This document shows positions 16,202-26,647 of a DNA stretch of 64,000 bases, piece after piece (position 1 is the stretch's first letter; every line of letters begins with the position of its first letter). Origin of the DNA: Sporosarcina beigongshangi. Its GTDB lineage: Bacteria; Actinomycetota; Actinomycetes; Actinomycetales; Micrococcaceae. The DNA lies in contig NZ_JADHDY010000002.1 in the NCBI RefSeq assembly GCF_016820535.1, positions 310,001-374,000 on the forward strand, written 5' to 3'. The translations under genes were made by a program, and so were the position numbers. The notes below the pieces were generated by a model, which worked only from the letters and a program-made list of their open reading frames with translations, was not told where the DNA came from and did no database searches.

Positions 16202-19200
16202 ATGTCCAGCGAATCCTCCTTCGGCCTCATGCAGATTGGCCTGGCCACCGCGCAAGACATCCGCGACTGGAGCCACGGCGAAGTCAAGAAGCCGGAAACC
16301 ATCAACTACCGCACGCTCAAGCCTGAGAAGGACGGCCTCTTCTGCGAGAAGATCTTCGGCCCTTCCCGCGACTGGGAATGCTACTGCGGCAAGTACAAGC
16401 GCGTGCGCTTCAAGGGCATCATTTGTGAGCGTTGTGGCGTTGAAGTCACTCGCGCAAAGGTGCGCCGTGAGCGCATGGGCCACATTGAGCTAGCCGCTCC
16501 CGTAACCCACATCTGGTACTTCAAGGGTGTTCCCTCACGCTTGGGCTACCTGTTGGACCTGGCGCCGAAGGACCTTGAAAAGGTCATCTACTTCGCCGCC
16601 TACATGATCACCAGCGTGGACGAGGACGCTCGCCACGAAGAACTGCCGAACCTCCAGATCGAGCACGACCTGGAAAAGAAGCAGATGGTTGATACCCGCG
16701 ACAGCGATATCGCCACGATCGCCCGTGACCTCGAAGGCGAGCTTGCCCGCCTCGAGGGTGAAGGCGCCAAGGCAGCCGACAAGAAGAAGGCCCGCGACTC
16801 AGCGGACCGCCAGATGGCCAATGTGCGCAAGCGCGCCGACGCCGACATCGACCGCCTCGAGCAGGTTTGGGACCGTTTCAAGTCGCTGAAGGTCGCTGAC
16901 CTAGAAGGCGACGAGGCACTGTACCGCGAACTGCGTGACCGTTACGGCATGTTCTTCGAAGGTGCCATGGGTGCCGAAGCCATCAAGAGCCGTCTCGAGA
17001 CCTTCGACATGGCCGGCGAAGCCGAGATCCTGCGCGACATCATTGCCAACGGCAAGGGACAGCGCAAGACCCGTGCCCTCAAGCGCCTGAAGGTTGTCAA
17101 TGCATTCTTGACCACCAACAACAGCCCGCTTGGCATGGTTCTGGACGCCGTCCCGGTGATCCCGCCGGAACTGCGCCCCATGGTTCAGCTCGACGGTGGC
17201 CGTTTCGCCACCTCGGACCTGAACGACCTCTACCGTCGCGTGATCAACCGCAACAACCGTCTCAAGCGCCTGCTTGACCTGGGTGCTCCGGAGATCATCG
17301 TCAACAACGAAAAGCGCATGCTGCAGGAAGCTGTTGACTCGCTCTTCGACAACGGCCGCCGCGGCCGCCCCGTCACCGGACCGGGCAACCGTCCGTTGAA
17401 GTCCCTGAGCGACATGCTCAAGGGCAAGCAGGGTCGATTCCGCCAGAACCTCCTGGGCAAGCGCGTTGACTACTCGGGCCGTTCCGTTATTGTTGTTGGT
17501 CCGCAGCTGAAGCTGCACCAGTGTGGTCTGCCCAAGCAGATGGCCCTGGAGCTCTTCAAGCCGTTCGTGATGAAGCGCCTGGTTGACCTCAACCACGCAC
17601 AGAACATCAAGAGCGCCAAGCGCATGGTTGAGCGTTTCCGTCCCCAGGTTTGGGATGTTCTTGAAGAGATCATCACCGAGCACCCGGTACTGCTGAACCG
17701 CGCACCAACCCTGCACCGCCTGGGTATCCAGGCGTTTGAGCCCCAGCTTGTTGAAGGCAAGGCAATCCAGCTTCACCCGCTGGTTTGCGGCGCATTCAAC
17801 GCTGACTTCGACGGTGACCAGATGGCAGTCCACCTGCCGCTGAGCCCCGAAGCCCAGGCTGAAGCCCGCATCCTGATGTTGTCCTCGAACAACATTTTGA
17901 AGCCGTCTGACGGCCGCCCGGTCACCCTGCCCTCGCAGGATATGATCATCGGTCTGTACCACCTGACCACCAAGCGTGAAGGTTCAGTTGGCGAAGGCCG
18001 CACCTTCTCCACCCCGGCGGAAGCTGTCATGGCATTCGACGCCGGTGAGCTGCACTTGAACTCACAGGTCAAGATCCGCATGGAGAACTTCGTGCCGGGT
18101 CCGGAGCGCAAGGGTCCGGAAGGATTCGAAGCCGGCGATTCAGCCATCGTCGCCACCTCCTTGGGCCAGGTCATCTTCAACCAGACGCTGCCTGCGGACT
18201 ACCCGTGGGTGGAGGCTGTTGCAGACAAGGGCCAGCTCTCGGAGATCGTCAACGACCTCGCCGAGCGTTACCCCAAGGTTGTTGTGGCAGCGACCCTGGA
18301 CAACCTGAAGGATGCCGGTTTCTACTGGGCAACCCGATCGGGCGTCACCGTTGCCATCTCGGACATTGCAGTTCCCGAGGCGAAGCCCGCCATCCTGGAG
18401 AGCTACGAAGTCAAGGCTGCAAAGGTCCAGGCCCAGTACGACAAGGGCCTGATCGCGGACGACGAGCGCCGCCAGGAGCTCATCGACATCTGGAACCAGG
18501 CAACGAACGAGATCGCGGACGTCATGCGCGCCTCCTTCGCCGCGTCCAACACCATTAACCGGATGGTTTCCTCCGGTGCACGTGGTAACTGGATGCAGGT
18601 TCGCCAGATTGCCGGCATCCGTGGCCTGGTGGCCAACCCTAAGGGTGAAATTATTCCTCGCCCGATCAAGTCCTCCTACCGTGAGGGCCTGTCGGTTCTG
18701 GAATACTTCATCGCCACGCACGGTGCCCGCAAGGGTCTGGCCGATACGGCCCTCCGTACGGCAAACTCCGGTTACCTGACCCGCCGTCTCGTGGACGTCT
18801 CGCAGGATGTCATTGTCCGTGAAGACGACTGTGGCACCGAGCGCGGCCTGACCCTGCCCATCGCAGTGGTCACCGAGACCGGCGAAATCGTGCTGCACGA
18901 GGAAGTCGAGAACAGCGTGTACGCACGCACCTTGGCTGCCGAGGTAGTGGATTCGTCCGGCACCGTCCTGGCTGCTGCCGGCGACGACGTCGGAGATGTC
19001 CTCATCGCCAAGCTGTTCGCAGCCGGCATTGAAGAGATCAAGGTCCGCTCGGTCCTGACCTGCGAGTCAACCGTTGGAACCTGTGCACTTTGCTACGGCC
19101 GCTCCTTGGCCACCGGCAAGACCGTGGACATCGGCGAGGCTGTGGGCATTATTGCTGCCCAGTCCATTGGTGAGCCCGGCACGCAGCTGACCATGCGTAC

Positions 19201-20104
19201 CTTCCACACCGGTGGTGCTGTTTCCGCCAGCCGTGGCGAGGACATCACCCAGGGTCTGCCCCGTATCCAGGAGCTCTTCGAAGCACGTACCCCCAAGGGT
19301 GTCGCTCCGATCGCAGAAGCTGCCGGCCGCATCAACATTGATGAGTCCGAGAAGACCATGCGTTTGATCCTGACCCCGGACGACGGCACGGAAGAGATCG
19401 CCTACCCGGTCCTGCGACGCGCACGCCTTCAGGTTGCTGACGGCGAGCACGTTGAAGTTGGCCAGAAGCTGATTGTGGGTGCTGTTGACCCCAAGCAGGT
19501 TCTGCGCATCCTCGGCCCGCGCGCCGCCCAGAAGCACCTCGTTGAGGAAGTTCAGGGCGTTTACCGCAGCCAGGGTGTGGGTATCCACGACAAGCACGTC
19601 GAGGTTATCGTCCGCCAGATGCTGCGCCGCGTCACGGTCATCGAATCCGGTGATTCAAACCTGCTGCCCGGCGAGCTCGCCGAGCGCGGCCGCTTCGAGA
19701 CGGAAAACCGTCGCGTCGTGTCCGAGGGCAAGAAGCCGGCTTCAGGCCGTAACGAGCTCATGGGTATCACCAAGGCCTCCCTGGCCACCGAATCATGGCT
19801 CTCCGCTGCTTCCTTCCAGGAAACCACCCGCGTTCTGACGCAGGCGGCCATGGAAGGCAAGTCGGACCCGCTGCTGGGTCTGAAGGAAAACGTGATCATC
19901 GGCAAGCTGATCCCGGCCGGCACCGGCCTTCCGCGCTACACCGACGTCACGGTGGAGCCCACGGAAGAAGCCAAGGCCAACCTGTTCACCGGTCCGAGCG
20001 CATTCAGCGACTTCGACTACGTGGGCGGCGTGGGAGATTTGGGCAACGAGTTCCGAGCCATCCCCCTGGATGACTACGATCTCGGCACCAACTTCTCCGG
20101 CTAG
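16202..20104 (+). CDS. rpoC: DNA-directed RNA polymerase subunit beta'
   Basis: The beta' subunit (1300 residues) carries the active-site aspartates in [12 protein letters not shown] (residues 533-544). The N-terminal zinc site is [20 protein letters not shown] near residues 60-80, and a second Cys cluster is [13 protein letters not shown] near 957. The trigger-loop/bridge region includes the [20 protein letters not shown] block. A charged, Lys/Asp-rich insertion at about 165-235 is of the type seen in actinobacteria. The ATG follows GAGAACAGG. A 21-bp terminator follows the stop. Confidence 0.99.
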   Translation: MSSESSFGLMQIGLATAQDIRDWSHGEVKKPETINYRTLKPEKDGLFCEKIFGPSRDWECYCGKYKRVRFKGIICERCGVEVTRAKVRRERMGHIELAAPVTHIWYFKGVPSRLGYLLDLAPKDLEKVIYFAAYMITSVDEDARHEELPNLQIEHDLEKKQMVDTRDSDIATIARDLEGELARLEGEGAKAADKKKARDSADRQMANVRKRADADIDRLEQVWDRFKSLKVADLEGDEALYRELRDRYGMFFEGAMGAEAIKSRLETFDMAGEAEILRDIIANGKGQRKTRALKRLKVVNAFLTTNNSPLGMVLDAVPVIPPELRPMVQLDGGRFATSDLNDLYRRVINRNNRLKRLLDLGAPEIIVNNEKRMLQEAVDSLFDNGRRGRPVTGPGNRPLKSLSDMLKGKQGRFRQNLLGKRVDYSGRSVIVVGPQLKLHQCGLPKQMALELFKPFVMKRLVDLNHAQNIKSAKRMVERFRPQVWDVLEEIITEHPVLLNRAPTLHRLGIQAFEPQLVEGKAIQLHPLVCGAFNADFDGDQMAVHLPLSPEAQAEARILMLSSNNILKPSDGRPVTLPSQDMIIGLYHLTTKREGSVGEGRTFSTPAEAVMAFDAGELHLNSQVKIRMENFVPGPERKGPEGFEAGDSAIVATSLGQVIFNQTLPADYPWVEAVADKGQLSEIVNDLAERYPKVVVAATLDNLKDAGFYWATRSGVTVAISDIAVPEAKPAILESYEVKAAKVQAQYDKGLIADDERRQELIDIWNQATNEIADVMRASFAASNTINRMVSSGARGNWMQVRQIAGIRGLVANPKGEIIPRPIKSSYREGLSVLEYFIATHGARKGLADTALRTANSGYLTRRLVDVSQDVIVREDDCGTERGLTLPIAVVTETGEIVLHEEVENSVYARTLAAEVVDSSGTVLAAAGDDVGDVLIAKLFAAGIEEIKVRSVLTCESTVGTCALCYGRSLATGKTVDIGEAVGIIAAQSIGEPGTQLTMRTFHTGGAVSASRGEDITQGLPRIQELFEARTPKGVAPIAEAAGRINIDESEKTMRLILTPDDGTEEIAYPVLRRARLQVADGEHVEVGQKLIVGAVDPKQVLRILGPRAAQKHLVEEVQGVYRSQGVGIHDKHVEVIVRQMLRRVTVIESGDSNLLPGELAERGRFETENRRVVSEGKKPASGRNELMGITKASLATESWLSAASFQETTRVLTQAAMEGKSDPLLGLKENVIIGKLIPAGTGLPRYTDVTVEPTEEAKANLFTGPSAFSDFDYVGGVGDLGNEFRAIPLDDYDLGTNFSG

Positions 20105-20124
20105 CACCTAGCGAGAGCAAAGAT

Positions 20125-20180
20125 CGACGGCGGTTGGCCGGCTTCCCTGCGAAGCCGGCCAACCGCCGTCGTGCTTTAAC
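20125..20180. terminator. Terminator after rpoC (21-bp perfect stem)
   Basis: Arms 20125-20145 and 20151-20171 are perfectly complementary around a 5-nt loop, followed by TGCTTTAAC. It can act on both strands, since the patatin gene converges from the right. Its right arm contains CCGCCGTCGTGC, the complement of a 12-mer also found downstream of tuf and rpsQ. Confidence 0.85.
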
Positions 20181-20226
20181 AACGCTCTCGCAGCAATGGC
20201 TGGATTCTTCGCAACGCTCTCGCAGC
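20181..20226. repeat. Direct repeat AACGCTCTCGCAGC
   Basis: The 14-mer occurs at 20181-20194 and 20213-20226, 32 bp apart, in the rpoC/patatin intergenic gap. The core GCTCTCGC also appears inverted at 20111-20118. Its function is unknown. Confidence 0.5.
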
Positions 20227-20265
20227 GTGAACGGAAAATCTGGCCAGGCGGCTCCTGCCTCACAG

Positions 20266-21258
20266 TTACATCGAGTAGTCCCCGGCCTGCCATTTCTTCC
20301 AGTCCCAGGTGGCCAGGAACTTCTTGCCCGCTGCCAGGCCGTCGGCATACATGGCTTCCTTGTCGGGTGCGGTCAGGTGGAAATCGGTGGACCGGTAGTT
20401 GGAGGTGTCCACGAAAATGGTGCGTGATGAGGCCTGTGGGTCGCTGATGTAGGCACGGTCGTGGGCGCCCATCATGGTGGAGAGCAGGGACTTGGCCAGC
20501 TGCAGGTTCGTGTTGTCCGGGCGCCAGTCCTGGGTTCGGATGGTGCTCTGCCCCGACAGCTTCACGCCGATGGTGGGCCAGCGCGAAGGTTGGCCGTCAT
20601 GCCGGTCAAAGATGGACATGGGGAAGTTGGAGAGCAGGCCGCCGTCGGAACAAACTATGTGGTCGTGGCCTGTCACCTCCGGATTTGTGGCCATGATCCA
20701 CGGCCGGAAGAAGAAGGGGATGGACGCGGAAGCCCGAATCGCATCCGCCACCGAGGCGGTGTCCGGGTCGATGCCCAACAACTTCTCGTAGTCCCAGGGC
20801 AGCCGCAGCATGAGCCCCCGGGACACATCTGAGACGATCACCACCAGCTTGTAGCGACGCGAGGGAGGCAGGGCGCTGCGGGGATCGTCCTGTTTCAAGT
20901 CCGCCCAGGTATGCACTCCGCGGGCGGCGAGGGACTCCACCAGCCAATGGTGCAGGAAGTCGCCGGCGTACAGGCCCTGATGAAAAAGCAGGCCGGACAG
21001 CGGCCCGAGGACCGGCACAGGGGCCAGTATCCCCTTCCTGTCCTCAAATCGCGTGAAGTCGAGTTCGGCCATGAGGCTCCTGGCCCTGGCCACATCATGG
21101 CCTGCCGACACCAGGCCGGCGACTATGGCGCCGGCCGAGGTTCCGGCTATCCGGCAAAAGGTGTACGGATCGGCGGCTTCAGACATGGCTGCCATGGCTC
21201 CGATCAGGGCCGATGCTTTCACGCCTCCGCCTTCAAGGACCAGATCTGCGTGTGCCAT
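20266..21258 (-). CDS. Patatin-like phospholipase family protein
   Basis: A 330-residue predicted lipid acyl hydrolase with a Ser-Asp dyad. The oxyanion-hole motif GGGVKASALIG is at residues 10-20, the nucleophile Ser41 is in GTSAG, and the catalytic Asp205 is in CSDGGLLSNFP. There is no signal peptide, so it probably acts at the inner face of the membrane. ATG 21258 is chosen because AGGGAGG precedes it; an in-frame upstream codon at 21291 lacks a site. It stands alone between rpoC and the str operon. The substrate is unknown. Confidence 0.9.
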   Translation of the reverse strand: MAHADLVLEGGGVKASALIGAMAAMSEAADPYTFCRIAGTSAGAIVAGLVSAGHDVARARSLMAELDFTRFEDRKGILAPVPVLGPLSGLLFHQGLYAGDFLHHWLVESLAARGVHTWADLKQDDPRSALPPSRRYKLVVIVSDVSRGLMLRLPWDYEKLLGIDPDTASVADAIRASASIPFFFRPWIMATNPEVTGHDHIVCSDGGLLSNFPMSIFDRHDGQPSRWPTIGVKLSGQSTIRTQDWRPDNTNLQLAKSLLSTMMGAHDRAYISDPQASSRTIFVDTSNYRSTDFHLTAPDKEAMYADGLAAGKKFLATWDWKKWQAGDYSM

Positions 21259-21621
21259 GATGCGCCTCCCTTTGCCCGGTGCCTTTGACACTGGGCTACG
21301 GGCAGCGGACTGTCAAGGGCTGCAGGGCAAGGGGGAGCGGGCCGATTTCAGGGCAAGGCCAAACCCGTGGTAACGTAGTTAGTAATTGTTAGTGTGGCAG
21401 TGGATAAGAGTGTCTTTTTCTTCGTTTTATCGAAGAAAGTGGATGCGGGTCCGGGTTGTACGGTTCTTGTACAGCGAATGCCACATTTTTGCATGCCTAG
21501 GCGCTGTGAAGTCGCCGAGTCTGCGACTACCAGTAAACAGCTTTTCCCGTTGGGCGCCGTGTGTGCCGGACGGGGCAGGCAACACGAGAAGACTCTCGAG
21601 AAAACAACGGAGAACACGAAA
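21259..21621 (+). promoter_or_regulatory. str operon upstream region with leader hairpin
   Basis: These 363 bases have no gene and carry the divergent promoters of the patatin and rpsL. The section 21370-21400 is AT-rich and a likely promoter area, but I could not settle a -35/-10 pair. TTTCTTCG (21417-21424) pairs with CGAAGAAA (21431-21438), an 8-bp hairpin that would lie in the rpsL leader. Confidence 0.4.
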
Positions 21622-21996
21622 GTGCCTACGATTAACCAGCTGGTCCGAAAGGGCCGGACACCCAAGGTCACCAAGACCAAGGCTCCCGCACTGAAGGGCA
21701 GCCCCATGCGTCGCGGCGTTTGCACGCGCGTTTACACCACCACCCCGAAGAAGCCGAACTCGGCTCTGCGCAAGGTTGCACGCGTGCGCCTCAACGGCGG
21801 CGTGGAAGTTACTGCCTACATCCCCGGTGTAGGCCACAACCTCCAGGAGCACTCCATCGTGCTCGTCCGTGGAGGCCGTGTTAAGGACCTTCCCGGTGTT
21901 CGTTACAAGATTGTCCGCGGCGCATTGGATACCCAGGGCGTTAAGAACCGCAAGCAGGCACGCAGCCGCTACGGTGCAAAGATGGAGAAGAAGTAA
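21622..21996 (+). CDS. rpsL: 30S ribosomal protein S12
   Basis: S12 (124 residues) helps control decoding accuracy. It begins [12 protein letters not shown] at a GTG preceded by CGGAGAA. The streptomycin-region motifs [17 protein letters not shown] and [13 protein letters not shown] are wild type at the usual resistance lysines. The frame extends upstream to 21394 but that extension is not conserved S12 sequence. It is the first gene of rpsL-rpsG-fusA-tuf. Confidence 0.98.
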   Translation: MPTINQLVRKGRTPKVTKTKAPALKGSPMRRGVCTRVYTTTPKKPNSALRKVARVRLNGGVEVTAYIPGVGHNLQEHSIVLVRGGRVKDLPGVRYKIVRGALDTQGVKNRKQARSRYGAKMEKK

Positions 21997-21997
21997 T

Positions 21998-22468
21998 ATG
22001 CCTCGCAAGGGTCCGGCCCCCAAGCGGCCGCTAGTAGTAGATCCCGTATACGGCTCCCCGTTGGTCACGCAGCTGATCAACAAGGTCCTCGTAGACGGCA
22101 AGAAGTCCACCGCAGAGCGCATCGTTTACGGTGCCCTCGAGGGTGTGCGTGAGAAGACCGGTGCTGATCCCGTTGTCGCCTTGAAGAAGGCCATGGAGAA
22201 CATCAAGCCGAGCCTGGAAGTTAAGTCCCGCCGTGTCGGTGGCGCCACCTACCAGGTCCCCGTTGAGGTCAAGCCGGGTCGCCAGACCGCTCTTGCCCTG
22301 CGTTGGTTGGTTGGCTACTCGAAGGCTCGCCGCGAGAAGACCATGACCGAGCGTCTGCGCAACGAAGTTCTGGATGCCTCCAACGGCCTCGGTGCCGCTG
22401 TCAAGCGTCGCGAAGATACCCACAAGATGGCAGAGTCCAACAAGGCCTTCGCACATTACCGCTGGTAA
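21998..22468 (+). CDS. rpsG: 30S ribosomal protein S7
   Basis: S7 (156 residues) nucleates the 30S head. It begins [19 protein letters not shown] and has the signature [19 protein letters not shown] followed by [18 protein letters not shown]. It starts 1 nt after the rpsL stop, so translation is probably coupled. Length matches the family exactly. Confidence 0.98.
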   Translation: MPRKGPAPKRPLVVDPVYGSPLVTQLINKVLVDGKKSTAERIVYGALEGVREKTGADPVVALKKAMENIKPSLEVKSRRVGGATYQVPVEVKPGRQTALALRWLVGYSKARREKTMTERLRNEVLDASNGLGAAVKRREDTHKMAESNKAFAHYRW

Positions 22469-22540
22469 CTAGAGCCGCCAGGATGCCGGCGGCAACCCCG
22501 CCGGCACCCTCTCAGCTCATCTCTAGACAAGGGAGAAACC

Positions 22541-24655
22541 GTGGCACAGGACGTGCTTACAGACCTTAACAAGGTCCGCAACATCGGCATCATGGCCCAC
22601 ATCGATGCTGGCAAGACCACTACGACTGAGCGCATCCTGTTCTACACGGGTGTGAACCACAAGCTCGGCGAAACGCACGACGGTGCGTCGACGACTGACT
22701 GGATGGAACAGGAAAAGGAGCGCGGCATCACCATCACGTCTGCCGCCGTGACCTGCTTCTGGAACAACAACCAGATCAACATCATTGACACCCCCGGCCA
22801 CGTTGACTTCACTGTCGAGGTTGAGCGCTCGCTTCGCGTGCTCGACGGCGCCGTTGCTGTCTTCGACGGCAAGGAAGGCGTGGAGCCGCAGTCTGAGACT
22901 GTTTGGCGCCAGGCCGACAAGTACAACGTTCCGCGCATCTGCTTCGTCAACAAGATGGACAAGCTCGGTGCCGACTTCTACTTCACCGTTGACACCATCA
23001 TCAACCGTCTCGGTGCCAAGCCGCTCGTCATGCAGCTGCCTATCGGTGCTGAAAGCGAATTCACTGGCGTTGTTGACCTGCTGAGCATGAAGGCCTTCGT
23101 CTGGGCCGGTGACTCAAAGGGTGACGTCACCATGGGTGCCGCCTACGAAATCCAGGAGATCCCCGCGGATCTGCAGGAAAAGGCTGAAGAGTACCGCGCA
23201 GCCCTCGTTGAGGCCGTTGCAGAGTCCTCTGAAGAGCTCATGGAGAAGTACCTCGAGGGCGAAGAGCCCTCCATCGAGGAACTGAAGGCTGGCATCCGCA
23301 AGCTGACGGTCAACTCCGAGATCTACCCGGTCTTCTGTGGTTCTGCATTCAAGAACCGCGGCGTGCAGCCCATGCTCGACGCTGTTATTGACTTCCTGCC
23401 GAACCCGCTGGATGTCGGAGCCATGGTTGGCCACGACCCCCGCAACGAGGAAATCGAGCTCACTCGCGAGCCCAGCGAGGACGCACCGTTCTCCGCCCTG
23501 GCGTTCAAGATTGCAACTCACCCCTTCTTCGGCCAGTTGAACTTCATCCGTGTGTACTCCGGCAGGGCAGTTTCCGGTACGCAGCTGATGAACTCGACCA
23601 AGGGCAAGAAGGAACGCATTGGCAAGCTCTTCCAGATGCACGCCAACAAGGAAATGCCGGTCGAGGAGATCCACGCAGGTCACATTTACGCTGTGATCGG
23701 CCTCAAGGACACCACCACTGGCGATACCCTGTGCGATCCTGCAAACCCGATCGTTCTGGAATCGATGACCTTCCCCGCACCCGTGATCTTCGTTGCCATT
23801 GAGCCGAAGACCAAGGGCGACCAGGAGAAGCTGTCCACGGCTATCCAGAAGCTCTCCGCTGAGGACCCGACGTTCACCGTCAACCTCAACGAAGACACCG
23901 GCCAGACCGAAATTGGCGGCATGGGCGAGCTCCACCTGGACATCCTGGTGGACCGCATGCGTCGCGAATTCAACGTTGAGGCCAACGTTGGCAAGCCGCA
24001 GGTTGCATACCGCGAAACCATCAAGCGCGCCGTTGCCAAGCACGACTACACTCACAAGAAGCAGACCGGTGGTTCAGGTCAGTTCGCTAAGATCCAGATC
24101 GCCATTGAGCCCCTGGACACAGCTGACGGCGAGATGTACGAGTTCGACAACAAGGTCACCGGTGGCCGTGTTCCCCGTGAATACATCCCCAGCGTTGACC
24201 AGGGCATCCAGTCCGCACTGCCTGACGGCGTGCTGGCAGGCTACCCGATGGTTGGCATCAAGGCCACGCTGCTTGACGGCGCATCCCACGATGTTGACTC
24301 CTCGGAAATGGCCTTCAAGATCGCCGGTCGCATGGCGTTCAAGGAAGCCGCGCGCATGGCCAACCCGGTTCTGCTTGAACCGTTGATGGAAGTTGAAGTC
24401 CGCACCCCTGAGGAATACATGGGTGAAGTAATCGGTGACATCAACTCCCGTCGTGGCCAGATGCAGTCCATGGAGGATGCAAGCGGTGTCAAGGTCATCA
24501 AGGCCCTTGTTCCCTTGTCCGGCATGTTCGGCTACATCGGCGACCTGCGGTCCAAGACCCAGGGTCGCGCAGTGTACTCGATGAAGTTCGACAGCTACTC
24601 TGAGGTTCCGAAGGCTGTAGCCGACGAAATCATCCAGAAGTCCCGCGGCGAATAG
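22541..24655 (+). CDS. fusA: Translation elongation factor G
   Basis: EF-G (704 residues) is the GTPase that drives translocation. The GTP-binding motifs are [19 protein letters not shown] (G1), [20 protein letters not shown] (G3) and [10 protein letters not shown] (G4). Domains II-V follow, with [20 protein letters not shown] and [18 protein letters not shown] at the end. The GTG start follows AAGGGAG. It lies 72 nt after rpsG. Confidence 0.99.
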   Translation: MAQDVLTDLNKVRNIGIMAHIDAGKTTTTERILFYTGVNHKLGETHDGASTTDWMEQEKERGITITSAAVTCFWNNNQINIIDTPGHVDFTVEVERSLRVLDGAVAVFDGKEGVEPQSETVWRQADKYNVPRICFVNKMDKLGADFYFTVDTIINRLGAKPLVMQLPIGAESEFTGVVDLLSMKAFVWAGDSKGDVTMGAAYEIQEIPADLQEKAEEYRAALVEAVAESSEELMEKYLEGEEPSIEELKAGIRKLTVNSEIYPVFCGSAFKNRGVQPMLDAVIDFLPNPLDVGAMVGHDPRNEEIELTREPSEDAPFSALAFKIATHPFFGQLNFIRVYSGRAVSGTQLMNSTKGKKERIGKLFQMHANKEMPVEEIHAGHIYAVIGLKDTTTGDTLCDPANPIVLESMTFPAPVIFVAIEPKTKGDQEKLSTAIQKLSAEDPTFTVNLNEDTGQTEIGGMGELHLDILVDRMRREFNVEANVGKPQVAYRETIKRAVAKHDYTHKKQTGGSGQFAKIQIAIEPLDTADGEMYEFDNKVTGGRVPREYIPSVDQGIQSALPDGVLAGYPMVGIKATLLDGASHDVDSSEMAFKIAGRMAFKEAARMANPVLLEPLMEVEVRTPEEYMGEVIGDINSRRGQMQSMEDASGVKVIKALVPLSGMFGYIGDLRSKTQGRAVYSMKFDSYSEVPKAVADEIIQKSRGE

Positions 24656-24669
24656 TCGCACCTTTGCTT

Positions 24670-24705
24670 GGCGCCTGTCTAGAGTTTTATGCTTGGACAG
24701 GCGCC
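24670..24705 (+). other. Inverted repeat in the fusA-tuf gap
   Basis: GGCGCCTGTC (24670-24679) and GACAGGCGCC (24696-24705) form a 10-bp stem with a 16-nt loop that includes TTTT. It starts 15 nt past the fusA stop and could partly terminate transcription ahead of tuf, which may have its own promoter in 24706-24800. Confidence 0.45.
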
Positions 24706-24817
24706 AGGCAGACAGCAATTTCTTAAACACAAAAAGCCCCCAGTAGACTTGCTACGAGTTCAGCTGCGAAAAGCGCCGCTGTAAGCAAGTTATCTGAAAA
24801 CGTTCTAGGAGGAACCC

Positions 24818-26008
24818 GTGGCAAAGGCAAAGTTCGAGCGGACCAAGCCGCACGTTAACATCGGCACCATCGGTCACGTTGACCATGGTAAAACGACGTT
24901 GACTGCTGCCATTTCCAAGGTACTGTACGACAAGTACCCGGAACTCAACGAGCAGCGCGATTTTGGTTCCATCGACTCGGCGCCGGAAGAGCGCCAGCGT
25001 GGTATCACGATCAACATCTCTCACGTTGAGTACCAGACCGAGAAGCGCCACTACGCACACGTAGACGCCCCCGGTCACGCTGACTACATCAAGAACATGA
25101 TCACCGGTGCTGCCCAGATGGACGGCGCTATCCTGGTGGTTGCTGCGACTGACGGCCCGATGGCCCAGACCCGCGAGCACGTTCTGCTGGCCCGCCAGGT
25201 TGGTGTTCCCTACCTGCTGGTCGCACTGAACAAGTCCGACATGGTTGACGACGAAGAACTCCTCGACCTGGTCGAAATGGAAGTTCGCGAACTGCTCTCC
25301 TCACAGGGCTTCGACGGCGACGAGGCACCTGTTGTCCGCGTTTCCGGCCTGAAGGCTCTGGAAGGCGACCCCGTTTGGGTCAAGTCCGTTGAGGACCTGA
25401 TGGACGCTGTTGACAACAACGTTCCGGACCCGATCCGCGACAAGGACAAGCCGTTCCTGATGCCGGTTGAAGATGTCTTCACCATCACCGGTCGCGGCAC
25501 CGTTGTTACGGGCCGCGCCGAGCGTGGCACGCTTCAGATCAACTCTGAAGTTGAAATCGTTGGTATCCGTCCGGTCCAGAAGACCACGGTTACCGGTATC
25601 GAAATGTTCCACAAGCAGCTCGACGAGGCATGGGCCGGCGAGAACTGTGGTCTGCTGCTCCGCGGTATCAAGCGCGAAGACGTAGAGCGTGGCCAGGTTA
25701 TCGTGAAGCCGGGTTCCATTACCCCGCACACCGAGTTCGAGGCCAACGTCTACATCCTGGCCAAGGACGAAGGCGGGCGTCACAACCCGTTCTACTCCAA
25801 CTACCGCCCGCAGTTCTACTTCCGCACCACGGATGTTACCGGCGTCATCACCCTGCCCGAGGGCACGGAAATGGTTATGCCTGGCGACAACACCGAAATG
25901 AGCGTTGTGCTGATCCAGCCCATCGCCATGGAAGAGGGCCTCGGCTTCGCTATCCGCGAAGGCGGCCGCACCGTTGGTTCAGGTCGTGTCACCAAGATCA
26001 TCAAGTAG
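24818..26008 (+). CDS. tuf: Translation elongation factor Tu
   Basis: EF-Tu (396 residues) delivers aminoacyl-tRNA to the ribosome. GTPase motifs are [38 protein letters not shown] and [20 protein letters not shown]. Domains II and III follow and the protein ends [10 protein letters not shown]. The GTG start follows a near-ideal TAGGAGGA. It is the last gene of the str operon and is followed by a strong terminator. Confidence 0.99.
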   Translation: MAKAKFERTKPHVNIGTIGHVDHGKTTLTAAISKVLYDKYPELNEQRDFGSIDSAPEERQRGITINISHVEYQTEKRHYAHVDAPGHADYIKNMITGAAQMDGAILVVAATDGPMAQTREHVLLARQVGVPYLLVALNKSDMVDDEELLDLVEMEVRELLSSQGFDGDEAPVVRVSGLKALEGDPVWVKSVEDLMDAVDNNVPDPIRDKDKPFLMPVEDVFTITGRGTVVTGRAERGTLQINSEVEIVGIRPVQKTTVTGIEMFHKQLDEAWAGENCGLLLRGIKREDVERGQVIVKPGSITPHTEFEANVYILAKDEGGRHNPFYSNYRPQFYFRTTDVTGVITLPEGTEMVMPGDNTEMSVVLIQPIAMEEGLGFAIREGGRTVGSGRVTKIIK

Positions 26009-26035
26009 TCATTAGACTTGCTTGATTCTTACTAG

Positions 26036-26071
26036 AAGGGCCCCAGCTTCGGCTGGGGCCCTTCCAGTTTT
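26036..26071 (+). terminator. Terminator after tuf
   Basis: AAGGGCCCCAGC (26036-26047), the tetraloop TTCG and GCTGGGGCCCTT (26052-26063) form a perfect 12-bp stem followed by CCAGTTTT. Confidence 0.9.
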
Positions 26072-26118
26072 AAGTTGTCGGCTTTGCCGCGCACGACGGC
26101 GGAGCACGCCACCCGGAC

Positions 26119-26145
26119 GGCCGGTGCCTTGGACAAAGGCCGGCC
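26119..26145 (-). terminator. Possible minus-strand terminator of the WXG operon
   Basis: GGCCGG-CCTT (26119-26130) pairs with AAGG-CCGGCC (26136-26145), with a 2-nt bulge. It lies 14 nt past the stop of the minus-strand gene at 26160. No clear T run. Confidence 0.4.
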
Positions 26146-26159
26146 GGGAGACGGGAGCA

Positions 26160-26606
26160 TTAGTCGGTGGCGGCGATCCCATCCACAATGTCCTGCACCA
26201 GTGCCACATCGAGCGGCTGGCCAAGGTTGGTGGTCAACAAGGTGACGCCGATGAAGGGCCCGCCGTCCAGAAGCGCACCAATGAGTGTGGCGCGGCGGGG
26301 CCACTTTTCCGTGTCGGAGAAGGCGACGCTGTAGGCAAAGGCCTGCTTTCCGGCGCTCGGGATGGCGCCCTGCATTTCCTCTGTGGCGCCAAACGACGTC
26401 ACGTAGTGGTCGGCCATCTGCTCGGTCCATGCGATAACGTCGGCAAGGCTGTTGGCGGCTGCATCGTCGCGGACCGCGGAGACGATGCTGGCATCCGGGA
26501 GGCTGAATTGGCAGGTCTTGGGTCCAGCGGTGGATTCCTCAATGGCTTCGGCACCGTCTGGCAGGGAGATGGCAAAGCCAAGGTCTGTGGTGAATTGTGT
26601 GCTCAA
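26160..26606 (-). CDS. Small DcrB/PsbP-fold-like protein, possible partner of the WXG protein
   Basis: About 148 residues, acidic, without signal peptide or membrane helix. I do not recognise a named family with certainty. The spacing of LGFAISLPDGAEAIEE at the start, then a middle helix with VIAWTEQMADHYVTSF, and RRATLIGALLDGGPFIGVTL before the end resembles the Mog1/PsbP fold of DcrB and DUF1795 proteins. Some DUF1795 proteins (EagR type) are known chaperones for secreted Rhs-type effectors. TTG 26606 is chosen because GAAAGG lies 7 nt upstream; an earlier TTG at 26621 is in frame. It follows the WXG gene by about 40 nt and is surely cotranscribed. A chaperone or immunity role is inference. 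Confidence 0.6.
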   Translation of the reverse strand: MSTQFTTDLGFAISLPDGAEAIEESTAGPKTCQFSLPDASIVSAVRDDAAANSLADVIAWTEQMADHYVTSFGATEEMQGAIPSAGKQAFAYSVAFSDTEKWPRRATLIGALLDGGPFIGVTLLTTNLGQPLDVALVQDIVDGIAATD

Positions 26607-26647
26607 GGTTGGGCCTTTCAAGAGTTGTTGGGCGGCGTGGCCGCGGA

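Noticed and set aside
21394-21621. N-terminal extension of rpsL from 21394
   Set aside because: The extension is not S12-like, and the GTG at 21622 has a ribosome site and gives the exact family length.
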